Virus record (IMG/VR): IMGVR_UViG_3300036985_003763 | Coordinates: 1-53,196 of that record | DNA: 53,196 bases | Source of the DNA: a virus | Strand: one strand, 5' to 3' | Shown: positions 1-9,184 of the stretch, piece after piece | How positions within the stretch are numbered: position 1 is the stretch's first letter | How the letters are laid out: each line of letters opens with the position of its first letter | The notes under the pieces: model-generated | What the model was told of the DNA's origin: nothing | Databases searched by the model: none | Seen by the model: the letters and a program-made list of their open reading frames with translations, nothing else | Made by a program: the position numbers and the translations under genes

Positions 1-11
1 TGGTTAAAACT

Positions 12-1391
12 ATGAAATTCGCACCACATAACTATCAACACAAGGCCATCAAGTTCATGCTTGAACGAGCCTGCGCGGGTCTGTTCCTAGACCCTGGTAT
101 GGGTAAGACATCCATCACGCTGGCTGCCATCAAAGTACTACGTTCGATGCGCTTGGTTCAAAAGACTTTAATCATCGCACCTTTGCGAGTGTGTTACTCA
201 ACATGGCCTGCGGAGATACAAAAGTGGGACGATTTTAATCATTTTCGTATTGAAATACTGCACGGTAGCAAAAAAGACGCTAAACTAGAGACTGACGCGG
301 ATATCTATATTACGAATCCTGAGTCGCTTCCTTGGCTGGTGGCAGCTACGGCAGGGAAACCTTTTCCCTTTGACGTCTTAGTGGTTGACGAGAGCTCGAA
401 GTTCAAGTCACCAACCTCAAAAAGATTCAGATTAATCAAGAAGTTACTGGACAAGTTCCGTCGACGTTACATTTTGACTGGCTCGCCTGCGCCTAATGGA
501 CTGCTCGACTTGTTTGGACAAGTGTACATCATGGACCAAGGTGCGACGTTCGGACCATACATAACCCACTACCGCGAGAACTACTTCTACCCATCAGGTT
601 TTGGTGGTTACGATTGGAAGCTCAAGGAAGGCTCAGAACAGAAGATACACAAGCTACTGCAACCACGCGTCATGCGTCTTGCTGCGGCGGATTACCTAGA
701 GTTACCGCCATTGATTGAGGTGAACATACCCGTACACCTACCGCCTGAGGCAATGGTTAAGTACCTTGCCATGGAGAAGAATTTAAAGACCGAAGTAGAA
801 GAAGGTCACGTGACTGCTGCTAACGCGGCGGTGGCGACGCTCAAGTGCCGTCAGATTGCGAACGGTGGTATCTACACCAATGCAGACGCAGGTGAGTGGG
901 AGAACATCCACAACGCGAAGATAGACGCTGTAGTAGACTTGGTGGATGAGCTGGAGGGGCAGCCAGCTTTAATTGCTTACGATTTTCAGCACGACTTAGA
1001 GAGACTCAAGCATGCTTTTGGTAAAGACACACCGCACATTGGTTCTGGAGTAAGCCCTACAAAAAGTAAAGAAATAGTAGATGCATGGAACCGGGGTGAC
1101 ATACCAGTATTATTAGGACATTGCCAATCAATGGCGCACGGGTTAAACATGCAGGAAGCTGGTCGCGCTGTAATATGGCACAGCCTTACATGGAATTTAG
1201 AAGACCGCGAACAGTTCATTCGCCGCGTATGGAGGCAAGGTCAACAAGGCCGTGTCTTTGTTTACAATATCATCGCACAAAATACGATTGACCATGCCAT
1301 TATGCGGGCAATTACACAGAAAGATAAAAACCAAAAGGCTTTGTTAGGCGCCCTACGCGATTACTGGGCAGAGCAAAATAACAAAATTTAA
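12..1391 (+). CDS. SNF2-family DEAD/DEAH-box helicase
   Basis: A 459-aa superfamily 2 ATPase of the SNF2/RapA type common in phage replication modules; it probably remodels or unwinds DNA-protein complexes during replication or recombination. Visible motifs are a Q-motif-like start (PHNYQ, residues 5-9), Walker A DPGMGKTS (27-34), Walker B DESS (126-129), motif III LTGSPAPNG (155-163), and a C-terminal helicase lobe ending in RRVWRQGQQG (around 397-406), the arginine-finger motif VI. The ATG at 12 puts the Q motif at the usual distance from the N terminus, so the start looks genuine although no Shine-Dalgarno is visible in the 11 bases before it. It heads a + strand replication group with the next two genes. 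Confidence 0.93.
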   Translation: MKFAPHNYQHKAIKFMLERACAGLFLDPGMGKTSITLAAIKVLRSMRLVQKTLIIAPLRVCYSTWPAEIQKWDDFNHFRIEILHGSKKDAKLETDADIYITNPESLPWLVAATAGKPFPFDVLVVDESSKFKSPTSKRFRLIKKLLDKFRRRYILTGSPAPNGLLDLFGQVYIMDQGATFGPYITHYRENYFYPSGFGGYDWKLKEGSEQKIHKLLQPRVMRLAAADYLELPPLIEVNIPVHLPPEAMVKYLAMEKNLKTEVEEGHVTAANAAVATLKCRQIANGGIYTNADAGEWENIHNAKIDAVVDLVDELEGQPALIAYDFQHDLERLKHAFGKDTPHIGSGVSPTKSKEIVDAWNRGDIPVLLGHCQSMAHGLNMQEAGRAVIWHSLTWNLEDREQFIRRVWRQGQQGRVFVYNIIAQNTIDHAIMRAITQKDKNQKALLGALRDYWAEQNNKI

Positions 1392-1402
1392 GGATTTTTA
1401 GT

Positions 1403-1774
1403 ATGCCGTCATTGACAATTGAACTGCCGCAGGATATTTTAGAGGCTCTAGACATCGCCACGCGTAAAAAGTTTGAAGAGGCGGTCACAAATGATGCTTT
1501 AGGTGGCATCAGCAAGTTAGAGTGGATACAAAACCACCCTGATGGTAAGAAATTTATGACAGAATGTCATCGTATGAAATACGGACATCTGACTAGTAAA
1601 GAGTTACAATTACTAACCGACGCAAGATACCGTGCTTCACTAGGTATTACCGAACGTAAAAAGTTAACTGAACGAAATATACGAAACGACCTTATTGCGC
1701 AGATACTGCGTGAGGGTCTTTTTCCTTCTCTGAAGGACGAGACCAATGTCGTTAACTTTAGACAACAAAAATAA
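1403..1774 (+). CDS. hypothetical protein between helicase and primase
   Basis: A 123-aa protein that I do not recognise. It starts with a beta-strand-like segment (MPSLTIELPQDI), followed by predicted helices rich in Lys, Glu and Arg, with no Cys clusters or membrane segment. It starts 11 nt after the helicase stop, with GGA overlapping that stop as a weak ribosome site, and ends 15 nt before the primase-helicase, so it is co-transcribed with both. A replication accessory role (loader or DNA-binding subunit) is suggested only by position. Confidence 0.75.
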   Translation: MPSLTIELPQDILEALDIATRKKFEEAVTNDALGGISKLEWIQNHPDGKKFMTECHRMKYGHLTSKELQLLTDARYRASLGITERKKLTERNIRNDLIAQILREGLFPSLKDETNVVNFRQQK

Positions 1775-1789
1775 TTCAAGGCGTGATCC

Positions 1790-3835
1790 ATGAAAAGTAA
1801 ACAAGAGGCCGCAGGCCTCATTTCCGCCCCCGCTATCTTTACAGACAAGCTCGCCAGCTCAGGTCTGACACTAGAAGACGCCGAAGCACTTGGTATGAAG
1901 TTCTTAGACGATTGCTCTAAGATAGACCCACAGTTTTTAAAAGTGCGCGGTATCCTAATCCCATACTTTGGCATTGATGGTAAGCAGACAGACTTCTACC
2001 GCATACGTTACCTAGACAAGCCTAGTGGGTTTGCAGGTCAAGTTGCAAAGCCCCAACGTTACGCACAAGCTGCAGGTACATTGAACGAGGCTTACCTCGC
2101 CCCCTTAGCGCCTTGGGAGTCCATTGCGCTGCGCCCGGACATTGACATCTTAATTACAGAAGGCGAGCTTAAAGGCGCCAAAGGTACGAAGTGCGGAGTG
2201 CCATGTATTGCGCTCGGCGGTGTGAACACCTGGTCAAGCTCGAAACGTAACATCGACTTGCTTGAGCCGTTGCCTCAAATCAATTGGAAAGGCCGTACGG
2301 TTACTATTGTGTTTGATAGTGACGCGGCGAGTAATCCTAACGTTGCCTTAGCGCAGGTGTCCTTGGCAAAAAAGCTCCTCGCACTTGGCGCTTTGCCCCG
2401 TATCGCGTCCCTACCTACTACAAGTTCAGGTGAAAAACAGGGTTTAGACGACTATTTGGTCGCTGGCGGCGAGATTGAGGAAATCTTAAAAGACACTAGG
2501 GGCTTGGCGCTAGGTGAGAGGCTCTCAGAGCTGAATTCACGTTTTGCCTATGTCATAGATCAAGACCTCATCGTTGAACGCGTTAACGGGCGCCGTATAA
2601 GACGCGAATCTTTCTGCAACGGTCACTTTGCCAATAATAACATCACAGAGTACCTAACTTCAGGAAATGGTAACGTTAAGAAGGTAGAAGTAAAGGTTCC
2701 GATGGAATGGCTCCGTTGGACTGCCCGAACAGACGTTAAGACCATGACATTCAAACCCGGCAAACCGTCTATTGAGGATGGTGAGTACAACACTTGGGCA
2801 GGCTGGGCAGTCGAGCCTAAAAAGGGCAACATCAAACCATGGGCTGAGTTGCTAAGTCATATCTTCGGCGACGAGATAATGGCGCGGGACTGGTTCGAGC
2901 AATGGATTGCCTACCCTATGCAGAACCCTGGTGCGAAGATGTTCACCAGCGTAGTGATATGGGGTCCGGAACAAGGTACAGGTAAGTCGTTACTAGGTTA
3001 CACGATTGGCTCTATCTATGGCGACAACTTCACCGAGATTGGTAACGCTGAGTTGCACAGCACCTTTAACGAGTGGGCTATCAACAGGCAGTTCGTGATG
3101 GGCGATGAGATTACGGGCAGTGACCGCCGTACGGAGGCCGATAAAATTAAGGCGATGATTACGCAGAAGTTGCTACGCATCAACATGAAGAACCTGCCCA
3201 CCTACACGGTGCCTGACTGCATCAACTACTACTTTACGTCGAACCATCCTGCTGCGTTCTTCTTGGATGACCAAGACCGTCGCTTCATGATACATCGCAC
3301 TGCGCAGAAGAAAGCGGAGTCCGTTGAGTTCTACGACAACTACATTAGATGGAAGGACAATGGCGGCACAGAGGCGCTGTTCGACTACTTCCTGAACCTA
3401 GACTTGTCATCGTTCAACCCTACAGCTAGAGCACCAACAACAGCAAGTAAATTAGAGTTGATTGACCACGGTCGCTCAGACTTGAACCAATGGGTGTACT
3501 TCTTTATGGAGAATTTAGACCTAGAATTGCCACGTTTGGCGGAGTACTTGGGTGTGCCTGAAACAGACCTTGACCTTGTGCTCAACAAGCACTTGAAGTG
3601 GTTATATGACCCTAACGACAATAAGCGTGTGACATCTAATGGCATTGGTCGTGAGATGAGCCGTTGCGGTGCCAAGACACTGCCACAGACACGGACAGAT
3701 ACGTTCGGCAAACAACGCTTCTACGTACTTCGTAACGAGGAGAAGTGGTTGAACGCTAAGCCTGACACAGTGCGCGAACACGTAGATAAAGTATTCGCGG
3801 TTTCCGAGGCAATGGCTAAGGTTTCTAAGTTCTAA
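1790..3835 (+). CDS. primase-helicase, TOPRIM (DUF3854-like) plus D5/DUF5906-like ATPase
   Basis: A 681-aa fusion of a primase-type TOPRIM domain and a superfamily 3-like helicase, likely the replicative primase-helicase. The N-terminal third has ILITEGELKGAK (around 118-129) and VFDSDAAS (around 174-181), the acidic metal-binding signatures of TOPRIM domains, then a GLDDYL segment. The C-terminal half has Walker A GPEQGTGKS (392-400), Walker B FVMGDE (435-440), a sensor-1-like FTSNHP and an arginine-finger-like DQDRRF. This order matches the DUF3854 plus DUF5906 proteins of phages and plasmids. AAGGCG precedes the ATG. Its stop overlaps by 4 nt the stop of the convergent late gene at 3832, with no terminator between them. 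Confidence 0.92.
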   Translation: MKSKQEAAGLISAPAIFTDKLASSGLTLEDAEALGMKFLDDCSKIDPQFLKVRGILIPYFGIDGKQTDFYRIRYLDKPSGFAGQVAKPQRYAQAAGTLNEAYLAPLAPWESIALRPDIDILITEGELKGAKGTKCGVPCIALGGVNTWSSSKRNIDLLEPLPQINWKGRTVTIVFDSDAASNPNVALAQVSLAKKLLALGALPRIASLPTTSSGEKQGLDDYLVAGGEIEEILKDTRGLALGERLSELNSRFAYVIDQDLIVERVNGRRIRRESFCNGHFANNNITEYLTSGNGNVKKVEVKVPMEWLRWTARTDVKTMTFKPGKPSIEDGEYNTWAGWAVEPKKGNIKPWAELLSHIFGDEIMARDWFEQWIAYPMQNPGAKMFTSVVIWGPEQGTGKSLLGYTIGSIYGDNFTEIGNAELHSTFNEWAINRQFVMGDEITGSDRRTEADKIKAMITQKLLRINMKNLPTYTVPDCINYYFTSNHPAAFFLDDQDRRFMIHRTAQKKAESVEFYDNYIRWKDNGGTEALFDYFLNLDLSSFNPTARAPTTASKLELIDHGRSDLNQWVYFFMENLDLELPRLAEYLGVPETDLDLVLNKHLKWLYDPNDNKRVTSNGIGREMSRCGAKTLPQTRTDTFGKQRFYVLRNEEKWLNAKPDTVREHVDKVFAVSEAMAKVSKF

Positions 3836-4341
3836 AACTTGTTAACGATGGGGTCACGGACTGAAGCTAGTCCGCCTTGATAGTACATTTCTAGTATGTC
3901 GGCTTCGTCTTCTACAGGCAACACGTCTGTAGGGGCGGTACCAAAGTCATTCTCTTTGGCATACTTAGCGGCAAGGTCTATCAATTCTTGCTGTGTGTAT
4001 TTCTTACCCTTAGCGGCCTTGATACCAGCCAAGTCTTGTTGCATGTTGTCCCGCGCATTCTTAGAAAGACCGTGGTTTAGCAATTGGTAGATAATTGCCA
4101 AAGCGCTGTCCGTAGTTTCGCCGAACGGAGAACGTTGTGCCCAGTCCATAGCACCAGCATACTCAGCAGCAGTGTCACGTGGTGAACCCACAGCGCGAGC
4201 ACGACCTAGTTCGGGGTACTTAGCACTTAGTTCTAAGGGCATCGCCTCGTTGTACCAGGTCTTGTGCTTATCAAACTCTTTAGCCGCTTTTTTAGGTTTG
4301 GCTACGACTTCGGTAACTTTCTTAATTATCTCTAGTGCCAT
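3832..4341 (-). CDS. hypothetical protein, last gene of the late arm
   Basis: A 169-aa soluble protein of unknown function with no Cys clusters or membrane segments. The N-terminal 30 residues are Lys-rich (KKVTEVVAKPKKAAKEFDKH); the rest is predicted helical. Its ATG overlaps the stop of the preceding virion protein in a TAATG arrangement, which implies translational coupling and membership of the late operon, so a minor virion or ejection role is plausible. Residues around 35-48 (LELSAKYPELGRAR) are encoded by a short stretch with 7-nt G..C phasing, described separately. Confidence 0.8.
   Translation of the reverse strand: MALEIIKKVTEVVAKPKKAAKEFDKHKTWYNEAMPLELSAKYPELGRARAVGSPRDTAAEYAGAMDWAQRSPFGETTDSALAIIYQLLNHGLSKNARDNMQQDLAGIKAAKGKKYTQQELIDLAAKYAKENDFGTAPTDVLPVEDEADILEMYYQGGLASVRDPIVNKF
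4199..4243. repeat. short heptad-phased G-N-N-C run inside the 169-aa gene
   Basis: From 4209, five consecutive 7-nt units fit GNNC+NNN on the + strand (GTTCGGG at 4209, GTACTTA at 4216, GCACTTA at 4223, GTTCTAA at 4230, GGGCATC at 4237). They are preceded by GCACGAC at 4199 and a 3-nt interruption. The words match those of the long arrays at 43.6-45.7 kb. The run is short and coding, so coincidence is possible. Confidence 0.4.
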
Positions 4342-6305
4342 TATTCTTCTTCGCTTTGTTGTGCCCCAACTGCAGCCGCTGTACCTGCTGGGATAGTTTT
4401 AAGTACTTTCTGTAAGATTTGACGGTCGGCTGGTTGTGCGCGGCGCATTACTTCAGCCAACTTAACTGGATCCATCATTAACTCTGATAAGCTGTTAATA
4501 GTACGTTGAGTACCTACACCCTCAAAGCCTTTAAGTATTGATCTAGCAATTACCCATGCGCGATCAAGGAATTGAGGCGTGGAAATTGAATCACCAAACT
4601 TGTAGATTTCATCACGTGCTTTTTGAGCACCAGCACTTGCTAGACCTGCTTCAGTTAAGTCGCGTTTTAGCTCACCACCAATGCCTTGTACAACATTAAG
4701 TTGCTCAGGCGCCAAAGCTTCTTCTAGCGAGCCGTAGCGCGGTGCGCCCGATGCTTTTTTAAGGAAGGCTTCTTCACCAGAACCTAAGATGTTAAGGAAT
4801 GGGCCAACACGTTCCGCGCCGCCTGGACCTTCTAGTACTTGCTGTGCGCGGGCTAGAAGTTCAGCTTGGTTGACAGGCTTAGACATTTCAGAGTAAGTTT
4901 GACGTGCTTGACCGTAGGACGGTACTTTCTCTTCTAAGGCAGCAAGGTAGTCATCAACCACACTACGTGAAGCGGCTTGCGCATCGCGCCCCGCACCTGT
5001 TGCGGCAGTAGGGCCAAACGCTTTGTCTGATAACGCACGTTTAATATCGTGCAATGCTGCGCCACTGATTTCAGGGAATTCTTCCGCAGTAGTAGTAACA
5101 CCCATTAAAGAATTTGGGGTTTCTGTTGCAGGTTTATATTGTCCCATTATGAATGGACGATTCTCCATACGGGCAATGTCTTTAGCAGATGACACAGTAC
5201 CGCGTGGCATACGACCAAGCAACTCACCCAATTGAGGGTCAAGTTGTACAACAGACTGCTCTGCTTCTTTGTATAACGGACTAGTTGCGGAAGCACGTGC
5301 CATCTTAGCTTCGTCAAGATTAGGTGTAATGTTGGCTAGACGAGCCCTACGTGCAGCTTCTTGTTTGGCTTCAATAGCAGCATACTCGCTTGGGCGATAT
5401 TTTTTCATGATGTCTTGGGCGGCAGACCATTCTGCACTAGCTGCGGGTACTGCGGCTTGGCCAGCAGTTTCACCTGATTTAGCTTTCCCTAACAACGCCA
5501 TAATATCGTCGACTTTCTCGCCAGCTAATTCACGTGCTAGGCGCCCAGCATTACGCACTGAGCCACCTGGTAGGTAAGGCCGTACAATGTTACCAATAGC
5601 CTTACCACCCCAAGCAATAGGTTTGGCTGCAAGATTGATAACATCAGGAAGTATTATATTGGCTGCGGCGCCGTATCCTGCGTTTTCAACGGTTGGGTCA
5701 ATTGCGGCAGTGGACGCTGCACCTGTAATACCTTTACCTAAAAGTTGAGTACCCACATCAGCTAAGCCGCCTGAGAAATTTAAGCCTTTAGTGCTGGCTA
5801 ACGCAGTACCAAGTTTCTGAGCACCAAGCGTTTTAGCACCTGCACCCAATAAACCGCCGATAGGGGCTGTAGCTGCAATGTTACCTGCAATACGTCCGCC
5901 TTTGAAAGCTGGGTCTTCAGGGTCAATACCACCTTCTAAATTCTCTTTTAGAAATTGGGCGCGGTTTTGTGCTGGTGTAAGTTTAGTCACACCTAGTTTA
6001 TTACCCGCGTATAGGAAAGGTGACTCTATAGTAGCTAAGACGTCCTCAGCACCTTGTTTGGCGCCTCGCATAATTGGGGTTCTAGCCAATGCCTTACCTG
6101 CTTTAATTACAGTAGGCGCGCCTATTAAGCTTGTCGCATCACTTAAAACCTGACCTACACCACCAGTAGATTGTTTTTTCTCGTAGTATTGCTTAGCAGC
6201 ATACGCCAAAATCTCATCATTTGAGGCACCTATAGGTGCTCTAACAGTAGACTTTGTGCCGTCTGGGTTTTTTATAGTGACTTCACGATAGTTTTTTTCA
6301 GCCAT
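4341..6305 (-). CDS. putative internal virion / DNA-ejection protein
   Basis: A 654-aa protein with an N-terminal segment (VTIKNPDGT then GASNDEILAYAAKQYY, residues 8-41) of a kind often seen at the start of podovirus internal virion proteins. Next comes a long Ala/Gly-rich stretch (about 130-260) that could become membrane-active, then long predicted helices and an Ala-rich C terminus. It lies directly after the transglycosylase gene and is coupled by TAATG to the 169-aa gene, as expected for an ejection cassette. Assignment rests on composition, size and context; no catalytic motif is visible. Confidence 0.7.
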   Translation of the reverse strand: MAEKNYREVTIKNPDGTKSTVRAPIGASNDEILAYAAKQYYEKKQSTGGVGQVLSDATSLIGAPTVIKAGKALARTPIMRGAKQGAEDVLATIESPFLYAGNKLGVTKLTPAQNRAQFLKENLEGGIDPEDPAFKGGRIAGNIAATAPIGGLLGAGAKTLGAQKLGTALASTKGLNFSGGLADVGTQLLGKGITGAASTAAIDPTVENAGYGAAANIILPDVINLAAKPIAWGGKAIGNIVRPYLPGGSVRNAGRLARELAGEKVDDIMALLGKAKSGETAGQAAVPAASAEWSAAQDIMKKYRPSEYAAIEAKQEAARRARLANITPNLDEAKMARASATSPLYKEAEQSVVQLDPQLGELLGRMPRGTVSSAKDIARMENRPFIMGQYKPATETPNSLMGVTTTAEEFPEISGAALHDIKRALSDKAFGPTAATGAGRDAQAASRSVVDDYLAALEEKVPSYGQARQTYSEMSKPVNQAELLARAQQVLEGPGGAERVGPFLNILGSGEEAFLKKASGAPRYGSLEEALAPEQLNVVQGIGGELKRDLTEAGLASAGAQKARDEIYKFGDSISTPQFLDRAWVIARSILKGFEGVGTQRTINSLSELMMDPVKLAEVMRRAQPADRQILQKVLKTIPAGTAAAVGAQQSEEE

Positions 6306-6316
6306 TTAAGTCTACC

Positions 6317-8335
6317 TTACTTTTGTTCATTAACAATTGAGAATTGGCTTTGCACAGCCTTGTTTACAGGTGCTTTCTTAGCAAACCCTTTACTACGTGG
6401 AGTAGGCTTAACTTGCGCATCTATTTGAGACCTGAAATTTTCAGGAACTGGTTTACCAGCCTGTTTGTAACTTTTTTCAAGTGCTGAGTAAGTAATCTCT
6501 TTTAGCTCATCTAAAGCAGTTTGGAATTCAGCTTCGCTAGTCCAGTTGTTAAGACGGTTAATTGCATTAGTAGCTTTTATACCTTCAACTTCTGTAATTT
6601 GACCACCACCTCTAAGTGACTCAAAGGCTTGTAAGAAGGATTTATCTTTTGTTTGTGAAAGTTTAGTCATAAAACCACCCGCTTCAGTAAACGGAAGTTT
6701 TTGCATTAGGAACATAGCAGATTTACCAACGGCTTGGGCTTTACCAGGATGTTGATCTATTTCTAAAATTGTTTTTAAAGTATCCTTAGCAGCAGACTCT
6801 GCTTTAGGTAAGTTAGCAACTGCCTCTCCCTCAGCTTTACCGATAGCAGTGGCTTTCTCTTTAACAGCCGCTTCTTGAGCTGGCGTAATAAATGGTCTTG
6901 CGCTTGGTTTTGCGGTAGTTGTTAAAGACGGTGCAACTGATGGGGCTGTCGCTGTCTGAACTGTAGCAGATGGTGCCGCTGCTGGTGTACTTGGTGCACC
7001 TGCGGCGTTCAACTCAACAAAATTAGGACCCGCTAACTTACGAACACGGTCAATGTAATTTTTGGTTTCTGTAGGTAATTTATCAAGGTTTGCACCCTCT
7101 TTAACCCATTTATCAACATTGCCTGGACCCCAATTATAGGCAGCCAAAGCGTAGACATCGTTACCGTATTTAGCACGAAGACCTGACAAGTATTTCTCAC
7201 CCCCAGCCGCGTTCTCTACTGGGTTAGTTGGGTCAACACCTAAATCTTTAGCGGTGCCTGGCATTAATTGCATGGAGCCTTGTGCACCTTTAGGGCTGAC
7301 AGCTTTAGTATTGCCACCGCTTTCAGCTTGTTGAACTGCTGCTGACACGCCAGCACCCGGTACGACGTTCGGAGCACTTGGTGCTTGGTTCATAGGGCTA
7401 GGTGGTGGGATAATGCCCGGAGCACTTGGTTCGGAGCGCGGAGCACCTGGCACTAAGTTCGACGCACCTGCACCCATACCTATATAACGTTGTTGAAGAG
7501 CATCAAGTTTTGCTTGACGATCTGCTTCCCATTGCGCGGCGCCATTAGGACCGTACGCTGCACGTGTAGAGGCATTATCAAACTCATCTTCAACTTGTTT
7601 TTTCTCTTGGATGTACTGTGGGTTAGTGGCAAGCGCAACAATACGTGGGTCACCTGAAGCAATTGTTTTTCCTGAAGCACTACCATATAAGTAGTTCATT
7701 ACTTCTCTAGCTTTAACTTCATACTCTGGCGTACCTGGTTGTAGATTTGGGTACAAATCACGCATAGTTTTACCAAAAGTACTCTTACTATCTGAACCCA
7801 TCCCTTTAATTTGCTCTTGCATGAGCAATTTTTGGATGTCGCGTTTTTGGGTCAAGCTCTCGTTGTAAGCTTCATCTGCAGCCGCATAGCCCATCTCCAT
7901 CGCTTTTAGACGGTAAGCTTGTTTTAATTGTTCTTGTTTAGAAACAACTGGCGCAACTAGCCCAGCAGCATTCGCTACACTAGCAGCAATAGATGATTGA
8001 CCGCCGCCGCGAGGAACACGACCTAATAAACCTTGGCCAATGGCTAGGAATTTTTCAGCGTCGCTAGGTTGGAACTCGTTGTAAAATTTTTGAAGTTTTT
8101 CGCGTTCTTTTTTACGTTCATCAGCCAGTTGCTTGAGGCTACCGATGTCATCTTCCTCACCAGTTAGACGCGCAATCTCATTCTCTAAAATGCTTTTAGT
8201 TTGGCTAGTAGAAGGCTTGACCGGAGGTAGGCCACCTTGAGGTGCCTGTTGCATAGGTTGCTGTTGCCCGGATTGACCGCGACCTAGGCTTTCAATTCCT
8301 GCAGCATTCAAAATATCTAATGGGGATTGTGCCAT
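6317..8335 (-). CDS. internal virion protein with SLT lytic transglycosylase domain
   Basis: A 672-aa protein with a soluble lytic transglycosylase (GH23-like) domain at about 328-440: AVQQAESGGN with the probable catalytic Glu338, GSMQLMPGTA, NPVENAAGGEKYL and ALAAYNWGPGNV. In podoviruses such domains in ejected virion proteins cut peptidoglycan locally during genome entry. The N-terminal part is Gln-rich and helical. A Pro/Ser/Ala linker (about 292-328) joins it to the enzyme, followed by a second linker of Pro/Ala/Thr and a helical C terminus. The first linker is encoded by a 7-nt-phased repeat array (7353-7470). It lies between two other large virion genes. Confidence 0.88.
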   Translation of the reverse strand: MAQSPLDILNAAGIESLGRGQSGQQQPMQQAPQGGLPPVKPSTSQTKSILENEIARLTGEEDDIGSLKQLADERKKEREKLQKFYNEFQPSDAEKFLAIGQGLLGRVPRGGGQSSIAASVANAAGLVAPVVSKQEQLKQAYRLKAMEMGYAAADEAYNESLTQKRDIQKLLMQEQIKGMGSDSKSTFGKTMRDLYPNLQPGTPEYEVKAREVMNYLYGSASGKTIASGDPRIVALATNPQYIQEKKQVEDEFDNASTRAAYGPNGAAQWEADRQAKLDALQQRYIGMGAGASNLVPGAPRSEPSAPGIIPPPSPMNQAPSAPNVVPGAGVSAAVQQAESGGNTKAVSPKGAQGSMQLMPGTAKDLGVDPTNPVENAAGGEKYLSGLRAKYGNDVYALAAYNWGPGNVDKWVKEGANLDKLPTETKNYIDRVRKLAGPNFVELNAAGAPSTPAAAPSATVQTATAPSVAPSLTTTAKPSARPFITPAQEAAVKEKATAIGKAEGEAVANLPKAESAAKDTLKTILEIDQHPGKAQAVGKSAMFLMQKLPFTEAGGFMTKLSQTKDKSFLQAFESLRGGGQITEVEGIKATNAINRLNNWTSEAEFQTALDELKEITYSALEKSYKQAGKPVPENFRSQIDAQVKPTPRSKGFAKKAPVNKAVQSQFSIVNEQK
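7353..7470. repeat. heptad array (G-N-N-C-N-N-N) coding for a protein linker
   Basis: About 16 units of 7 nt run through the coding sequence of the transglycosylase, for example GCACCCG at 7353, GTACGAC at 7360, GCACTTG at 7374, GTGCTTG at 7381, GGGCTAG at 7395, GCACTTG at 7422, GCGCGGA at 7436, GCACTAA at 7450 and GTTCGAC at 7457. There is one 6-nt unit (7416-7421), and two units (7402-7415) lack C at position 4. Because 21 nt is seven codons, the array gives a roughly seven-residue protein periodicity (VPGAP, EPSAP, QAPSAP). The words match those of the non-coding arrays near 44 kb. Confidence 0.7.
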
Positions 8336-8344
8336 GGTTTTGCC

Positions 8345-9184
8345 TTATTTATTAAATGTACCGTATATGCTTGCTGCGGTGCCTAACGCTTGCATTAATG
8401 GCGAAGCCGCCATAGTGTTATCATACATCGGTGATGAGGTAGCTGCTGGCATTTTCTGACCGTTTACTAAATCGCTATACCAGCTTAATTGTTGTGCTGG
8501 GTAGTCACGTTGATTTTTAAAGTCACCGTAAGCTAAGTCGTAGCTTCTTTGTGTTTGGTTTTGGTTTTGAGTACCAACAGCATTTAAGTTATTTGAAGCT
8601 GTAGAACCCAAGTTAGCACCTGTCACTGCATTACCTAATGCATTTTGATGCCATGTACGATACTCATCTAGCGCACTATTATAACCTGACTCAAGCGCCT
8701 TTGCTTGTTGACCAAGCAAGTTGTAGTTCTCGTTTTGAATGGCTTGATTAGTAAAGTCCGCATTACGGGTAGAGCCGAACTGACCTGCACCCGCAAAAGT
8801 AGTGTTTACTTGCGGTAGAGTAGACTGCATTAAGTTTAAGTTACTTACACGGCGCATTTCGTCCACTACGTTTTTAGTGTACGGGGACATGTACTTGTTA
8901 ATTTGCTCAGGATCAAAACCACTTAGACCATACTGAACAGCGCTTGCCAACGCATCCTTGTTAGGCGTTATACCAGCCGCAATGTCGCGTTGCATTTGTT
9001 GGGCATTTAATGAGTCTGCTGTTAGGTCCGAAAGACGTGGACCTGCGTAGCCTTGGTATGGTGCACCAGCAATTGCTGCACCTTGACCCGCAACAGTTCG
9101 CAACGCCTGCATTTGAAAGTCAGGCGTAATTGGTGCTGTACCCAAGTCTGTTAGGGCTGCATTAGTTCCTGTAGTAATTGCCAT
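8345..9184 (-). CDS. putative virion-associated protein, 279 aa
   Basis: A soluble protein rich in Ala, Asn, Gln and Thr with long Asn/Gln-rich helices (residues about 110-220, for example QNENYNLLGQQAKALESGYN). No catalytic motif is visible. Its ATG overlaps the stop of the 1000-aa gene (TAATG) and it is followed 9 nt later by the transglycosylase gene, so it belongs to the tail/ejection block of the late operon. Composition and location fit a minor internal virion or tail-hub protein; I cannot assign a specific role. Confidence 0.7.
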   Translation of the reverse strand: MAITTGTNAALTDLGTAPITPDFQMQALRTVAGQGAAIAGAPYQGYAGPRLSDLTADSLNAQQMQRDIAAGITPNKDALASAVQYGLSGFDPEQINKYMSPYTKNVVDEMRRVSNLNLMQSTLPQVNTTFAGAGQFGSTRNADFTNQAIQNENYNLLGQQAKALESGYNSALDEYRTWHQNALGNAVTGANLGSTASNNLNAVGTQNQNQTQRSYDLAYGDFKNQRDYPAQQLSWYSDLVNGQKMPAATSSPMYDNTMAASPLMQALGTAASIYGTFNK

